Shown here one piece after another: positions 36,487 to 47,628 of a stretch of DNA of 61,755 nt. A program made the position numbers and the translations under genes. A model generated the notes under the pieces. It did not search any database. It saw only the letters and a list, made by a program, of their open reading frames with translations, and was not told the DNA's origin. The first letter of the stretch is position 1, and every line of letters starts with the position of its first letter. This DNA comes from Pelagicoccus sp. (GTDB lineage: Bacteria; Verrucomicrobiota; Verrucomicrobiia; Opitutales; Opitutaceae). The stretch is from assembly GCA_028284635.1 (NCBI GenBank), contig JANQRJ010000055.1, forward strand, positions 1 to 61,755. The letters are read 5' to 3'.

Positions 36487-37174
36487 ATGAGCAAACCAAT
36501 CGTATCCAAACTCCTGTTGCGCGGCGTCCTTCCCGTCGGGCTGCTTTGCTTCACCCTCCCGCTCGAGGCGATAGCCATATGGGACAACGGCGGACCCTAC
36601 CCAGATCACACAAGCACCGCGTCTGCCAACGTAGACCCCTCTGCAAACGCATGGGAAGCCGCCGACAACTTCACGCTGGCGCAAGACACCTTTCTGACCG
36701 GATTCGACTGGTGGGGCACGGAAGCCGCGATTCCTGACTTTTCCATCCGGATCTAGGATCTATGAAGATGTCGGAGGAATCGCTGCAGAGACCGCGTCGA
36801 TGACGCTTCTGCAGACGGACTTCACCGCATTTACCCAGACCTTCGCATTTACGAATCCGTTCCGCGAAGACTATTACCTGTTTCACGCGGAAGTCAGTCC
36901 TACTCTGCTAGGGGCCGGCAACTACTGGATTTCTTTCTTCAGCACTACCCCAGGCCAACACTGGAGCTGGAACGGAAGATTTGATCCGCCTGGGAATTCC
37001 ATCATAAGGCAATCGGCGAGTACGAACACATGGGATCCTAACAACGATCCGGCGGACCTGTCGTTTTCCATCATGGGAGAGACAGCCCACAGAATTCCGG
37101 ACACCAGCAACAGCATAGCATTATTAGCGATGGGTCTCATTGGCCTCATCGCCATCCGAAAGAAGATGGCCTGA
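36487..37174 (+). pseudogene. PEP-CTERM gene broken by a 7-bp tandem duplication
   Basis: The reading frame starts MSKPIVSKLLLRGVLPVGLL and runs to a premature TAG at 36754-36756; the rest continues in another frame from the ATG at 36800 and ends in IPDTSNSIALLAMGLIGLIA plus IRKKMA, a PEP-CTERM sorting tail. At 36749-36762 GGATCTA is present twice in tandem (GGATCTAGGATCTA). Removing one copy restores a continuous 226-codon frame (...FSIRIYEDVGGIAAETASMT...). So the gene is a frameshifted member of the same family type as its neighbours, or is phase-variable, or carries a sequencing error. The signal peptide is intact. Confidence 0.85.
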
Positions 37175-38101
37175 GTGGAAACGGTTATGGCTAAATGATC
37201 CTCACTGTTTCATAAATTTGGGTCTGAAATTTCTTAAGTCGCTGGTTTTTAATTGCTTAAGCCTTAAAGACGAGAATTTCGCAACCCAACTAAAAGTGAG
37301 CTTTGGGGAAGGGCTAGTTTTGGCCGCAAAAAAGACGCAAAAAATGATAGGCTTCGTGGCCTTCGTTATAACGAAGGAGTTTACCTTGAAGATTAGCCCA
37401 ATCGGTAGCTTGAAGAGCCCTATGGGGCGGTAACAGCCCGATCTTTTGCGCTTCTTTGCGGCTAAAAACAGTCAACTCGAAGACGGATAGTGCATGCTCC
37501 GTCCCCTTTTCAGAAGAGGAAATATGAAACGTTAGGGTTATGACATTGCTTGCATCATCTGAAAACCCAACTCCAAGTGAGTTTCCGAAAGACTGCTATT
37601 TTCTGAAGCTATGAGGTCTGAATCCGCGCATGCGCAACCGCGTTCCACAATCTCCAATTCGGATAATGATTTTGCCGAAAAATGATTTTGCAAAAAAATC
37701 TCCTACAAGGATCGAGCAAAACAGGTGGAGCAAAATCATTTTGGGCAAAATCATTAAAAATCCCTGAAACTGCGAGGCAAGCCACCTGCTACACCGGAGA
37801 ACGCGGAGACACGGGAGCGTCGGAATTTCTTACGGGTTGCTAGATCTACTCAACTTCTTTTCCGTCAAAGATTTATATAATACAAGGGATCGTATGCGTG
37901 CAAAAGCATAAAAAAACTATACGCTTTCGAGAACTTGCTGCCCTAGGTTTTCTAAAACATTAAAGCAACAGAATTACCGTAAGTCCTTCTTAAACAAACT
38001 ACTAGATCACGAGAGCCGAAAAATGCGGCCGCATCTAGCACGACAATTGCTAATAAAGAAATTCCTCTTTCAGCGTTAACTCCAGCCAACGGCCTGACAT
38101 T
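37175..38101. other. long non-coding spacer between PEP-CTERM genes
   Basis: About 930 bases with no convincing gene. They are AT-richer than the surroundings and hold the repeat at 37665, and an imperfect inverted repeat TTTGGCCGCAAAAAAGACGC (about 37319) against TTTTGCGCTTCTTTGCGGCT (about 37444). Short frames here lack family resemblance. An AT-rich stretch (GATTTATATAATACAAGGGA, about 37868) could be a promoter, though far from the next gene. Confidence 0.4.
37665..37755. repeat. AATGATTTTGC repeats in opposed pairs
   Basis: AATGATTTTGC occurs at 37665-37675 and 37681-37691, and its reverse complement GCAAAATCATT at 37730-37740 and 37745-37755. Two copies each way make an interrupted palindrome around an A-rich centre. 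Confidence 0.85.
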
Positions 38102-38734
38102 ATGAAAAAACCCAAACTTCCAATCCTGCTCGCCTCGTCCCTCGCTCTCTTCGCCTCGTCGGCATCCGCCATAACAGTGCTGGACCAGTCCTCTGAGGGC
38201 CCATACAATACTTTCTTTGAGACAGGTTCTTTATATCGAGCGCAGACTTTCACAGTTGGGATCTCGGGCACGCTTTCTCGGTTCGAGGTGTTTATGGATA
38301 GTAGTTCCGGCTCGACGCTTTTCGAAATTTGGGACGCTTCTTCGGGATTGCCAGCCCTGGCAAGTTCAGGGGTCGCGTTGGCATCCGCCACCGTATTCTA
38401 CTCAGGAACAGGTCCTTCCTTTACGGGCTCGGGCTTCTTCGGAGCAGACGTTTCCCTCAGTGTAAATGCCGGAGATGTTCTGGCCCTTGTGGAAGTTGGA
38501 GGGAGTTCAACAGGATTTGGCAGATGGGCGGGAAACTCCACAAATCCATACGCCAGCGGGTCTGCCTTCACAACGAGCACTGCTGATCCAGACGGAGCGT
38601 TTCTCCCACTTCATCCCATCGACCTCTCTTTCAGAACCTACGTCACCACGGTTCCCGATGCGGGCAGCACCCTCGCCCTTCTCGGCGCCGCCTTCGTCGG
38701 CCTCCTCGGCTTGCGCCGGAAACTTATCGCCTGA
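38102..38734 (+). CDS. PEP-CTERM sorted protein, paralogue 2
   Basis: A 210-aa close paralogue of the protein at 35541, sharing the signal peptide (MKKPKLPILLASSLALFASS), the LYRAQTFTVGISGTLSRFEV core and most of the body. It differs in a short insertion (GPSFTGSGFFG) and the tail, VPDAGSTLALLGAAFVGLLG then LRRKLIA, which is the consensus PEP-CTERM pattern for this phylum. Secreted and processed by exosortase, probably a surface or matrix protein. It lies downstream of the frameshifted gene and the 930-bp spacer. Confidence 0.88.
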   Translation: MKKPKLPILLASSLALFASSASAITVLDQSSEGPYNTFFETGSLYRAQTFTVGISGTLSRFEVFMDSSSGSTLFEIWDASSGLPALASSGVALASATVFYSGTGPSFTGSGFFGADVSLSVNAGDVLALVEVGGSSTGFGRWAGNSTNPYASGSAFTTSTADPDGAFLPLHPIDLSFRTYVTTVPDAGSTLALLGAAFVGLLGLRRKLIA

Positions 38735-38781
38735 AAAGCTAAGCCGGCAGAGCCGGAGGCCAATAAAATGAGGGCTGCGCG

Positions 38782-39285
38782 CTAGAAAAGCGGCTTCGGT
38801 CCCACGTCCACCCGCTTGCCAGTCAAGCGGTACAAGTGGCTGAAGTAGCCGCTTTCCCAAGCCTCTTCGATCGTGAACTTGCCGACCACTCGAACGGGCA
38901 CGTTCTCCAAGGCGTTGGCCGTCTTGGTCATTTTGACGAGAACATATTCGTTGAAGTTGGGCATCATGCCGTAGCAGCAAGCCTGGGTGTTGGGCATGAG
39001 CAGAAATGTCTTCACCCGGTTTCCCTTGAGGGTCAGCGGTAGCATGTAACCGGAAATTTCCACAGTCGCCCCATCGAATGCCATGACTTTGTCCGGCATG
39101 AACGACTGCAGGTACTCAGGCTTGTCGCGCACCACGACACCCCTGTCCTCAGGAACTTCCGGACTGTACTCGAAAGAAGAAAGCTCCGCAAAGGTCAGCG
39201 GCAAAGCGACATCAGGCTCCCTCCCCCAAAGGCTGGAAACCATCAGCGCCGACATGCAGAACAACCCTGTCCAGTGGAATTTCAT
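38782..39285 (-). CDS. DUF3299-type periplasmic protein, last gene of a Zrg-like operon
   Basis: A 167-aa exported protein: signal peptide MKFHWTGLFCMSALMVSSLW; mature part with the conserved VEISGYMLPL, FLLMPNTQACCYGMMPNFNE and VVGKF blocks of the DUF3299 family. The CC and histidine-poor core suggest redox or metal contact. In the Zrg operon of Vibrio a DUF3299 protein accompanies an ABC pair and a His-rich protein; the same gene types are found here. Start placed at the Met giving the signal peptide; a longer frame adds 11 residues. Confidence 0.8.
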   Translation of the reverse strand: MKFHWTGLFCMSALMVSSLWGREPDVALPLTFAELSSFEYSPEVPEDRGVVVRDKPEYLQSFMPDKVMAFDGATVEISGYMLPLTLKGNRVKTFLLMPNTQACCYGMMPNFNEYVLVKMTKTANALENVPVRVVGKFTIEEAWESGYFSHLYRLTGKRVDVGPKPLF

Positions 39286-39304
39286 CGATCGTGAAGCGGC
39301 ATTC

Positions 39305-39796
39305 TCAGTGAGACCCATCAGGATAGAAAAACCGCCGTTCGCCGAAACGGTTCCCCCTAATCTCGAAACTGCCCAATATGATCTCGAAGCGCGGGTGGTC
39401 TGCCAGCCAGGGCGCCAGGGCCGAAAAGCGAGCCGTATCTCCCACCGTCTCCCCCGTGGCCGACTCAGCGACAGGCAGGAACGTTATGGGCCGATTCGAG
39501 CCCCCCACCAAACCCGTAGCCTGAATCGACGAGGCATCGATACGGATGAAATTCTCAGCCTCCCCGTCGAGTATGTAGAGATCGAGAACCCCACGCTCCA
39601 CGTCGCCTACGAATTCCAGCTGATAGACGTGGTTCCCGAGCATGACCAGAGAACCCCCATGCGGGGCGACGTGCACGTGCCCACCCTCATGGTGTTCGTG
39701 CGGCTCTCCTCCCGGACCACAACCCGTCAAAAGCCAAGCCAAGGCAAGCCACAGACCGGCCTGCCATCTCCACGGTAAAATACGTTTCGGTTTCAT
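39305..39796 (-). CDS. His-rich lipoprotein, possible metal-binding component
   Basis: A 163-aa lipoprotein: N-terminal signal followed by lipobox LLTGC (residues 22-26), then HEHHEGGHVHVAPHGG, a His-rich stretch suited to Zn2+ or Cu+. The body (VYQLEFVGDVERGVLDLYIL) is beta-rich. It starts inside the end of the permease gene (ATGA overlap), so it belongs to the same operon as the ABC pair. By position and composition it would play the ZrgA role (His-rich periplasmic metal protein), although it is smaller. Confidence 0.78.
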   Translation of the reverse strand: MKPKRILPWRWQAGLWLALAWLLTGCGPGGEPHEHHEGGHVHVAPHGGSLVMLGNHVYQLEFVGDVERGVLDLYILDGEAENFIRIDASSIQATGLVGGSNRPITFLPVAESATGETVGDTARFSALAPWLADHPRFEIILGSFEIRGNRFGERRFFYPDGSH

Positions 39797-40995
39797 ATCA
39801 GATTTTTAACCACATCCGTTCGATACGCCTTGAAAGCAGGAGCCACGCCCGCCAGCAAACCAATCCCAAAAATCCCCAATGGGGTCCACCAAAAAGCCGC
39901 ATTGCGGGCGAAGATATCGAAAGCCACACCCGCCTCTCGCTGCACGAAAGCAGACAAGGCCGAACCGGCAAGCACGTACAATGCAAACGCTCCCACGAGA
40001 CCGGCGAGCGTGATGCCCAGCGACTCAAGCACCGCGATGCCGAATACCGTGCGACGGCGAGCGCCAAGAGCCCGCCAGACCGCGATATCGCGTTGCCGCT
40101 CGCTCATCGCGTTGTAAAGCAGAGCCGTAATCCCCGCTCCGGCAATCACTGCCACCAGCGTCGCGATGGTGCGCAAGACATGATCGAACCAGCTCAGTTT
40201 GTCGAAGAGCTGCAATATGGAACGGCTCGCTGGCCAGGCGAAAGTAAGCCGGTCGCCCCGTTTGTTGTAAAGCATGTCGAGCTGGAAACCAGCCATCCTC
40301 GCCCCCGGTCGCAGTTTGACCAAGACGCCGCTCACGTCCGTAGCCGTCGCCGGGTCGTGCCCGCTCATGTTCTGCACCCCGGAGATCGGGATCCAGATCA
40401 CCCGGTCGGCTGGCGTGCCGGTTGGCTCCAATATCCCAGTCACCGTGTAGAGTTCCTCATGCCGGGCCGAGACATCGTATTGAAGACCGTGATACGGATT
40501 GAAGGTATATCCTACCGACAAACCGAGCTGACGAGCCGCCACGCTGCCCGCTACGGCTTCCAATGCGTCTTGCTGAAAAAGGCGACCGCCTTCGGCGACT
40601 TCAAAACGGCGGCCCTCCCTGTAGGAGTGCTGCTCCAGGTATTCGATTTCCGTACCCACCAAGCGGATACCAAGATAGTTGTCGCCTACCGCGATCGGAT
40701 AAGCGGCCTCCACCGCCCGATTCGCCTTTATCTCCTCGTAGTCCGCCCAGCGCATCAGGCCAGGCGACTCGTCCAGATGGTAAAGCGCGTTGAGCACGAT
40801 CTGCAGCTTCGAGCCCCGCGGACCCAGCACGGCATCGAAGCCCCCGTCCGCAGAAGCGAAGGCCCGCTCAGCTTCGCCCTTGAAGGCCCAGACAAGCATG
40901 AGCAAGCAACCGGAGAGAGCCACCGAAAAGGCGGCGATACTGCTGGACACCGTTCGCTGCCGCAAGCCCTTGGCCGCCATGCGAAGCGGACTCAT
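39793..40995 (-). CDS. ABC transporter permease, FtsX/MacB-type
   Basis: A 400-aa permease with an N-terminal span (QRTVSSSIAAFSVALSGCLL), a large periplasmic domain (about 40-260) and three C-terminal spans (about 275-400), the FtsX-like four-helix arrangement. The typical ERQRDIAVWRALGARRRTVF cytoplasmic loop before a TM span is present. Start set at MSPLRMAAKG, giving an ATGA overlap with the upstream ATPase. Together with the ATPase it forms a Type VII (MacB/LolCDE-like) exporter-type system; the operon context suggests zinc handling, as in Zrg. Confidence 0.88.
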   Translation of the reverse strand: MSPLRMAAKGLRQRTVSSSIAAFSVALSGCLLMLVWAFKGEAERAFASADGGFDAVLGPRGSKLQIVLNALYHLDESPGLMRWADYEEIKANRAVEAAYPIAVGDNYLGIRLVGTEIEYLEQHSYREGRRFEVAEGGRLFQQDALEAVAGSVAARQLGLSVGYTFNPYHGLQYDVSARHEELYTVTGILEPTGTPADRVIWIPISGVQNMSGHDPATATDVSGVLVKLRPGARMAGFQLDMLYNKRGDRLTFAWPASRSILQLFDKLSWFDHVLRTIATLVAVIAGAGITALLYNAMSERQRDIAVWRALGARRRTVFGIAVLESLGITLAGLVGAFALYVLAGSALSAFVQREAGVAFDIFARNAAFWWTPLGIFGIGLLAGVAPAFKAYRTDVVKNLI

Positions 40996-41672
40996 CGCGC
41001 CAATCCGCCTCCTGCGGAATTGAGCTCGGCAAACTCCACGCGTCGCTCGAAAGCCTCGATCACCGTTCGATCGTGGCTCGCCAGAATCAAGGCCGCCCCA
41101 TTCTCCCGACACAGCTCCCGGATCAGAGCGAGAGCCTGAGATGCGTTGTCCTCGTCCAAACTGCCCGTCGGCTCGTCCGCCAAAACAAGTTTGGGTCGAT
41201 TGGCCAAGGCCCTGGCCACGGCAACCCGTTGCTGCTGGCCGACCGACAAGGCCGAAGCTCGGTACTTCAATCGATCCCCCAAACCCACTCGCTTCAAAAG
41301 ACTGCGGGCCAACTCGCGATCCACGCCCGCTCCAAAAGACATGCCCAACTCCACGTTCTCCAAGCAGGTATACTCCCGCATCAAGTGAAAGCTTTGAAAC
41401 ACGTAGCCGATATTCGCCGCTCGGAAACGATCTCGTTCCGCTTCTTTCAGTCCAGCCACATCCGTATCTCCAATTTGAATACGCCCCGAATCGGCCGCTA
41501 GGATACCGGCAATCAGATGCAGAAACGTCGTCTTGCCGCAGCCGCTTGGTCCCTGCAAAGCGACCTGCTCCCCTACCTCCAATTCAAAGGAGTCCACCGC
41601 AACCACAGGCAAAGCCGAACCATGCTCGCCCGCATAGCTTTTGCGAAGATCGGAAACGGAGAGAAGAGCCAT
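40992..41672 (-). CDS. ABC transporter ATP-binding protein
   Basis: A 226-aa nucleotide-binding subunit of the LolD/MacB group. Walker A is GPSGCGKTT (41-49), signature LSVGQQQRVA, Walker B LVLADEPTGSLD, H-loop ASHDRT. It is the first gene of the four-gene operon, followed with an ATGA overlap by the FtsX-type permease. The palindrome pair at 41755 and 41871 lies in its upstream region. Confidence 0.93.
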   Translation of the reverse strand: MALLSVSDLRKSYAGEHGSALPVVAVDSFELEVGEQVALQGPSGCGKTTFLHLIAGILAADSGRIQIGDTDVAGLKEAERDRFRAANIGYVFQSFHLMREYTCLENVELGMSFGAGVDRELARSLLKRVGLGDRLKYRASALSVGQQQRVAVARALANRPKLVLADEPTGSLDEDNASQALALIRELCRENGAALILASHDRTVIEAFERRVEFAELNSAGGGLAR

Positions 41673-41754
41673 CGCAACAAGAACGTAGAAGCCGGCCCTT
41701 CAACCGCGCAAACAATCTCGCGGCGCAACCGCCGATTTGGCAACCGCCAGGATC

Positions 41755-41818
41755 GTAGCCGCGTTCGTGAGAACGCTGATCTCCCAAGCCGATTCCGCGT
41801 TCTCACGAACGCGGCTAC
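41755..41818. repeat. GTAGCCGCGTTCGTGAGAACGC palindrome, 22-bp perfect arms
   Basis: Positions 41755-41776 are the exact reverse complement of 41797-41818. One arm recurs alone at 5936-5957. Confidence 0.9.
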
Positions 41819-41870
41819 ACTAAAAAACCGGACTTTTTCAACACACTCCAAGGGGCGGGGTATTCAAAAA

Positions 41871-41951
41871 GGTAGGGATCCCGACCAGTCGGGAAGCCGT
41901 CCGGCGAAGCATGATCTTGCACAGCGGACGGCCCGGCGGTCCATCCCTACC
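41871..41951. repeat. family A element (GGTAGGG ... CCCTACC)
   Basis: GGTAGGGA at the left and TCCCTACC at the right bracket GC-rich arms (CCGTCCGG/CGGACGG) and a central GCATGATCTTGCACA segment. Elements of the same design are at 50584, 52817 and 61694. The sequence TATTCAAAAA just before it is also seen before the 50584 copy. Confidence 0.8.
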
Positions 41952-41998
41952 TCAAACGCCGCAAGCGGCGGGGTATTTATACCCAATTTGAATTCAGC

Positions 41999-42292
41999 TC
42001 AGCGCTTTGGGGAGTCCACCTTTTCCTCCGTAGCTAGGACCCGGCCGAGCAGATGGGCCGCGATAGGCGCGGTCGTGTAGAAAAAGGTCACGATCAGGAC
42101 CGCTTCGATGTAGACGATCCATTGCCTAAAGAACAGAGAGGCCGCGATGAGCAGAAGCGTCGCTCCGAATGCCCCAGCCTTGGTTGCGGCATGCAGCCGA
42201 CAAAGCGTGTCGGGAAAGCGCAGCAAACCGAGAGCGGCGACTACCGAAAAAGCGGAACCGAAAAGGATGAAAGCGGCTATCAGGTATTCCAT
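41999..42292 (-). CDS. mrpG: Na+/H+ antiporter subunit G
   Basis: A 97-aa subunit of the Mrp (Mnh) Na+/H+ antiporter, with three hydrophobic spans (LIAAFILFGSAFSVVAALGL; FGATLLLIAASLFF; VYIEAVLIVTFFYTTAPIAA). The GLLRFPDTLCRLHAATKAGAFG block is conserved in MnhG. The last gene of the operon. Start chosen at MEYLIAAF, overlapping the end of mrpF by 13 bp; a longer frame begins within mrpF and is not conserved. Confidence 0.93.
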   Translation of the reverse strand: MEYLIAAFILFGSAFSVVAALGLLRFPDTLCRLHAATKAGAFGATLLLIAASLFFRQWIVYIEAVLIVTFFYTTAPIAAHLLGRVLATEEKVDSPKR

Positions 42293-42585
42293 TTTTCGTC
42301 GGATTTGCGGGACAGGTAGAGGGCAAGAGCCACCGTGGCGAGAAACGAGAGAGCAGCCAGGCACACCCCGACATTCAAATAGACGCTGCGGCCCGTCTCG
42401 AGACAGAGCAGGACGATCGCGGATAGCGCTATGCCGGAGAGAAGATCCAGAGCCGCGATCCGGTCGGCCATGGTCGGGCCCTTGATCAACCGGATGAAGG
42501 CAAGCAGCAGCGCTAGGCCAATCAGGCCGAAGCCGGCATTCAAAGCGAATTCGATCGCAGGATGGCTCATCAGATCAGAAAGCAT
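42280..42585 (-). CDS. mrpF: Na+/H+ antiporter subunit F
   Basis: A 101-aa subunit with three spans; KGPTMADRIAALDLLSGIALSA is the MnhF signature. Start fixed by GGAGG seven bases before the ATG at 42585; a second ATG six codons upstream has no such site. Overlaps mrpE by 11 bp and mrpG by 13 bp. Confidence 0.93.
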   Translation of the reverse strand: MLSDLMSHPAIEFALNAGFGLIGLALLLAFIRLIKGPTMADRIAALDLLSGIALSAIVLLCLETGRSVYLNVGVCLAALSFLATVALALYLSRKSDEKWNT

Positions 42586-42898
42586 TGCGAATCCTCCGTT
42601 CATAGCCCTCGCGCACCATCTCTTCGATCTCTTCCTTCTGATCCGCGTAAAGACTATGGATCTTCACAACCCGATTTTCCAGAGAGATATCGACCGTCAA
42701 AGTGCCCGGCGTCATCGTGATGAGATTCGCCAGCCAAAAGCCTTGCATCTCGTCCAACTCCCCACAGCGAATCTCTACGATCCCCGGCGAAATGCGCGGG
42801 CGGGGGCTCAAAACGTCACGGGCCACCGAGAGGTTACTCAACAACACCTCCTTTATATAGAAGGCCAGGAATTCCAGTTTGGCAAAAAGTCGTTTCAT
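42575..42898 (-). CDS. mrpE: Na+/H+ antiporter subunit E, short
   Basis: A 107-aa protein; the MnhE family is usually about 150-170 residues with two or three N-terminal spans. Here the N-terminal spans are missing or reduced (starts MKRLFAKLEFLAFYIKEVLL), leaving the conserved LITMTPGTLTVDI block and the C-terminal cytoplasmic part. It may be a natural short form. It is separated from mrpD by 82 bp that contain an imperfect inverted repeat (CCGCGAATATACACGAATC against ATTCGTGTTCATTCGCGG). Confidence 0.85.
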   Translation of the reverse strand: MKRLFAKLEFLAFYIKEVLLSNLSVARDVLSPRPRISPGIVEIRCGELDEMQGFWLANLITMTPGTLTVDISLENRVVKIHSLYADQKEEIEEMVREGYERRIRNAF

Positions 42899-42980
42899 AT
42901 TTTTTTGCTGCGCTTTTTCTAACCACTAATTGCCGCGAATATACACGAATCTTTTGAAAACCAGTACCTCTTGTTAGCGT

Positions 42981-44510
42981 TCATTCGTGTTCATTCGCGG
43001 TTGAAGAGAATTCTTCCAAATATTCCGCCGGCAGTACGGCTTCCATATACAGGCTAGGGTCGAGGAGCTGCCGAGCCGCCTCTTCCGAGAAGCTGAAAAG
43101 GGGCTGGGCCATCAGACCGATGTAGAGCGTGATCGCAGCAAAGCCGACGACCGGCAGATAGTGCCAGACACCCGCCTTTCCCTCGGTTTCAGCGCATTGA
43201 GCCGGCTTCGCCTTCCAAAAGGCTTCTCCCCAGATCTTCGTCATCGAGTAAAGCGTCATCACGCCAACCGCGAGCGCAATGGTGGCCACCCAGTAGCCTT
43301 CGACATCCAGGCTAGCCTTTATCAAAGCGAATTTCGCCCAGAATCCGGACAAGGGCGGGATGCCGCCCAGGGAAAAAGCGGGAACGAAAAACAGCAAAGC
43401 CAGCCAGGGAGCCGACTTGTAGAGTCCGCCGATCTTCAGGACGTCGTCGCTCCCCAGTTTTTTGGACGCGATGCCGGCAATGAAGAACAGGTTCGATTTC
43501 ACCACGATATGGTGGATCGTGTAGAATATGCACGCCGCGATAGCCAACTCGGTAAACAGAGCCAAGCCAAGCATGATATAGCCGATTTGGCTGATGATAT
43601 GGAAAGACAATATCCGGCTCATCTGATAACGCGAAGCCGCGCCCAACACCCCTACCAGCATGGTAGCAAGCGTGAGGGCTAGCAAGGTCCCACGCATGAA
43701 TTCCGGGTCCTGTGTAAAGACCAGCGTGAAGCAGCGGTAGAAGGCATATACGCCCACCTTGGTCAACAGCCCGGCAAACAAGGCGGTCACCGCCATCGGC
43801 GGCGTATGGTAGGACGCCGGCAGCCAGAAGAAGAAGGGAAACAGGCCTGCCTTGATGGAAAAGGCGATAAAGAAGAGGATCGCCGAACTGTTGGCGAGGG
43901 CGCCGCTCTCGTCGGTCGACAGCTTCAGGGCCACGTCCGCCATGTTAAGCGTACCCAGTTTTCCATACAGCAGGCCGAGGCCGGCGAGGAAAAACGCCGA
44001 GGAGACCAGGTTGATCGCCACGTACTTGAAGCCGCCCTCGAACTGCGGCTTCGACCCGCCGATCGTCATCAAGGCAAACGAAGAGATGAGCATCACCTCG
44101 AACCACACGTAGAGGTTGAACAAGTCGCCGGTTAGAAAGGCGCCATTGACGCCCATGATGAGAAACTGCACCAGCGGGAAGAACCACTTCTGTAAGTCCT
44201 TCGACTTCACGTCGCCCACCGCGTATATGGAAGTCGCCAAACCGACCAGGCTGGAAACCACCGTCATGATCGCCGCAAACCGGTCCGCCACCAGAGAGAT
44301 GCCAAACGGGGCCTGCCAATCACCGAGATAGAGGACCACGAAATCCGCAGCATGAACCGCCGTCAGCAGGAAGACCGAAGCGATCAACGTCACCACGCTC
44401 GTCGCGATCCCCACCGTCGCCTGCAGCGATGTGCCATGACGGGCAAGCAAGCCAATCACCGCGCCAAGCAAGGGAAGCGCTATAGGAAGAATGGGAAGCA
44501 GCGTATTCAT
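42981..44510 (-). CDS. mrpD: Na+/H+ antiporter subunit D
   Basis: A 509-aa proton-pumping-type subunit related to NuoN/NuoM, about 14 spans. Start overlaps the end of mrpC by 4 bp (ATGA). Blocks such as FNLYVWFEVMLISSFALM, SIKAGLFPFFFWLPASYHTP and KSNLFFIAGIASKKLGS are typical for MnhD. It forms with MrpA the ion-translocating core in the cytoplasmic membrane. Confidence 0.95.
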   Translation of the reverse strand: MNTLLPILPIALPLLGAVIGLLARHGTSLQATVGIATSVVTLIASVFLLTAVHAADFVVLYLGDWQAPFGISLVADRFAAIMTVVSSLVGLATSIYAVGDVKSKDLQKWFFPLVQFLIMGVNGAFLTGDLFNLYVWFEVMLISSFALMTIGGSKPQFEGGFKYVAINLVSSAFFLAGLGLLYGKLGTLNMADVALKLSTDESGALANSSAILFFIAFSIKAGLFPFFFWLPASYHTPPMAVTALFAGLLTKVGVYAFYRCFTLVFTQDPEFMRGTLLALTLATMLVGVLGAASRYQMSRILSFHIISQIGYIMLGLALFTELAIAACIFYTIHHIVVKSNLFFIAGIASKKLGSDDVLKIGGLYKSAPWLALLFFVPAFSLGGIPPLSGFWAKFALIKASLDVEGYWVATIALAVGVMTLYSMTKIWGEAFWKAKPAQCAETEGKAGVWHYLPVVGFAAITLYIGLMAQPLFSFSEEAARQLLDPSLYMEAVLPAEYLEEFSSTANEHE

Positions 44511-44853
44511 TTATCGGTGTTATCGAAGTCCTCCAAATCGTCGCTGCCCACGGACTGGATCGCCCGCTGAGAGAGGGCCAAGGTAAACGCCAGCAGTCCG
44601 AAGCCGATCACGATCGCGGTGAGAATCAACGCCTGGGGCAAGGGGTCCGCGTAGCCGCTCGCAAGCGTCGTGGCGTCTCCTTCGATGAGCGGGGCCTCGC
44701 CGCGCGTCATCCCCGCCGACATGAAGATCAGAAGATTCACCGCCTGGCTCATCAAGGCGATGCCCACGATAAACTTCGCCACGCTCCGCCGCAGCAGGCA
44801 GTAGATGCTGGCCGCCCCGAGGGCGCCGATTACGATTGCGACAAGAGTTTCCA

Positions 44854-44854
<1 letters not shown>
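44507..44854 (-). CDS. mrpC: Na+/H+ antiporter subunit C
   Basis: A 115-aa NuoK-like subunit with three spans; AQAVNLLIFMSAG and DPLPQALILTAIVIGFGLLA are the MnhC/NuoK signatures. Start overlaps the last base of mrpA's stop (TGATG-like contact at 44854), end overlaps mrpD by ATGA, so the operon is tightly packed. Confidence 0.95.

Positions 44855-47627
<2,773 letters not shown>

Positions 47628-47628
<1 letters not shown>

Larger units (their letters stand above)
41673..41998. other. spacer with two palindromes
   Basis: The ABC operon is transcribed leftward from this gap, and the Mrp operon ends at its right side. It holds the two palindromes below and little else; the sequence GGGCGGGGTATT and CGGCGGGGTATTTATACCC around the second palindrome forms a further small dyad. 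Confidence 0.5.

Noticed and set aside
37140-37433. A 97-codon ATG frame in the long spacer after the broken PEP-CTERM gene.
   Set aside because: It begins inside the end of the pseudogene, has no recognisable domain and no ribosome-binding site.
41673-41998. Search for a Zur box in front of the zinc-like ABC operon.
   Set aside because: Only GC-rich palindromes of the dispersed families are there; no GCAAAT-like dyad as at 58030.
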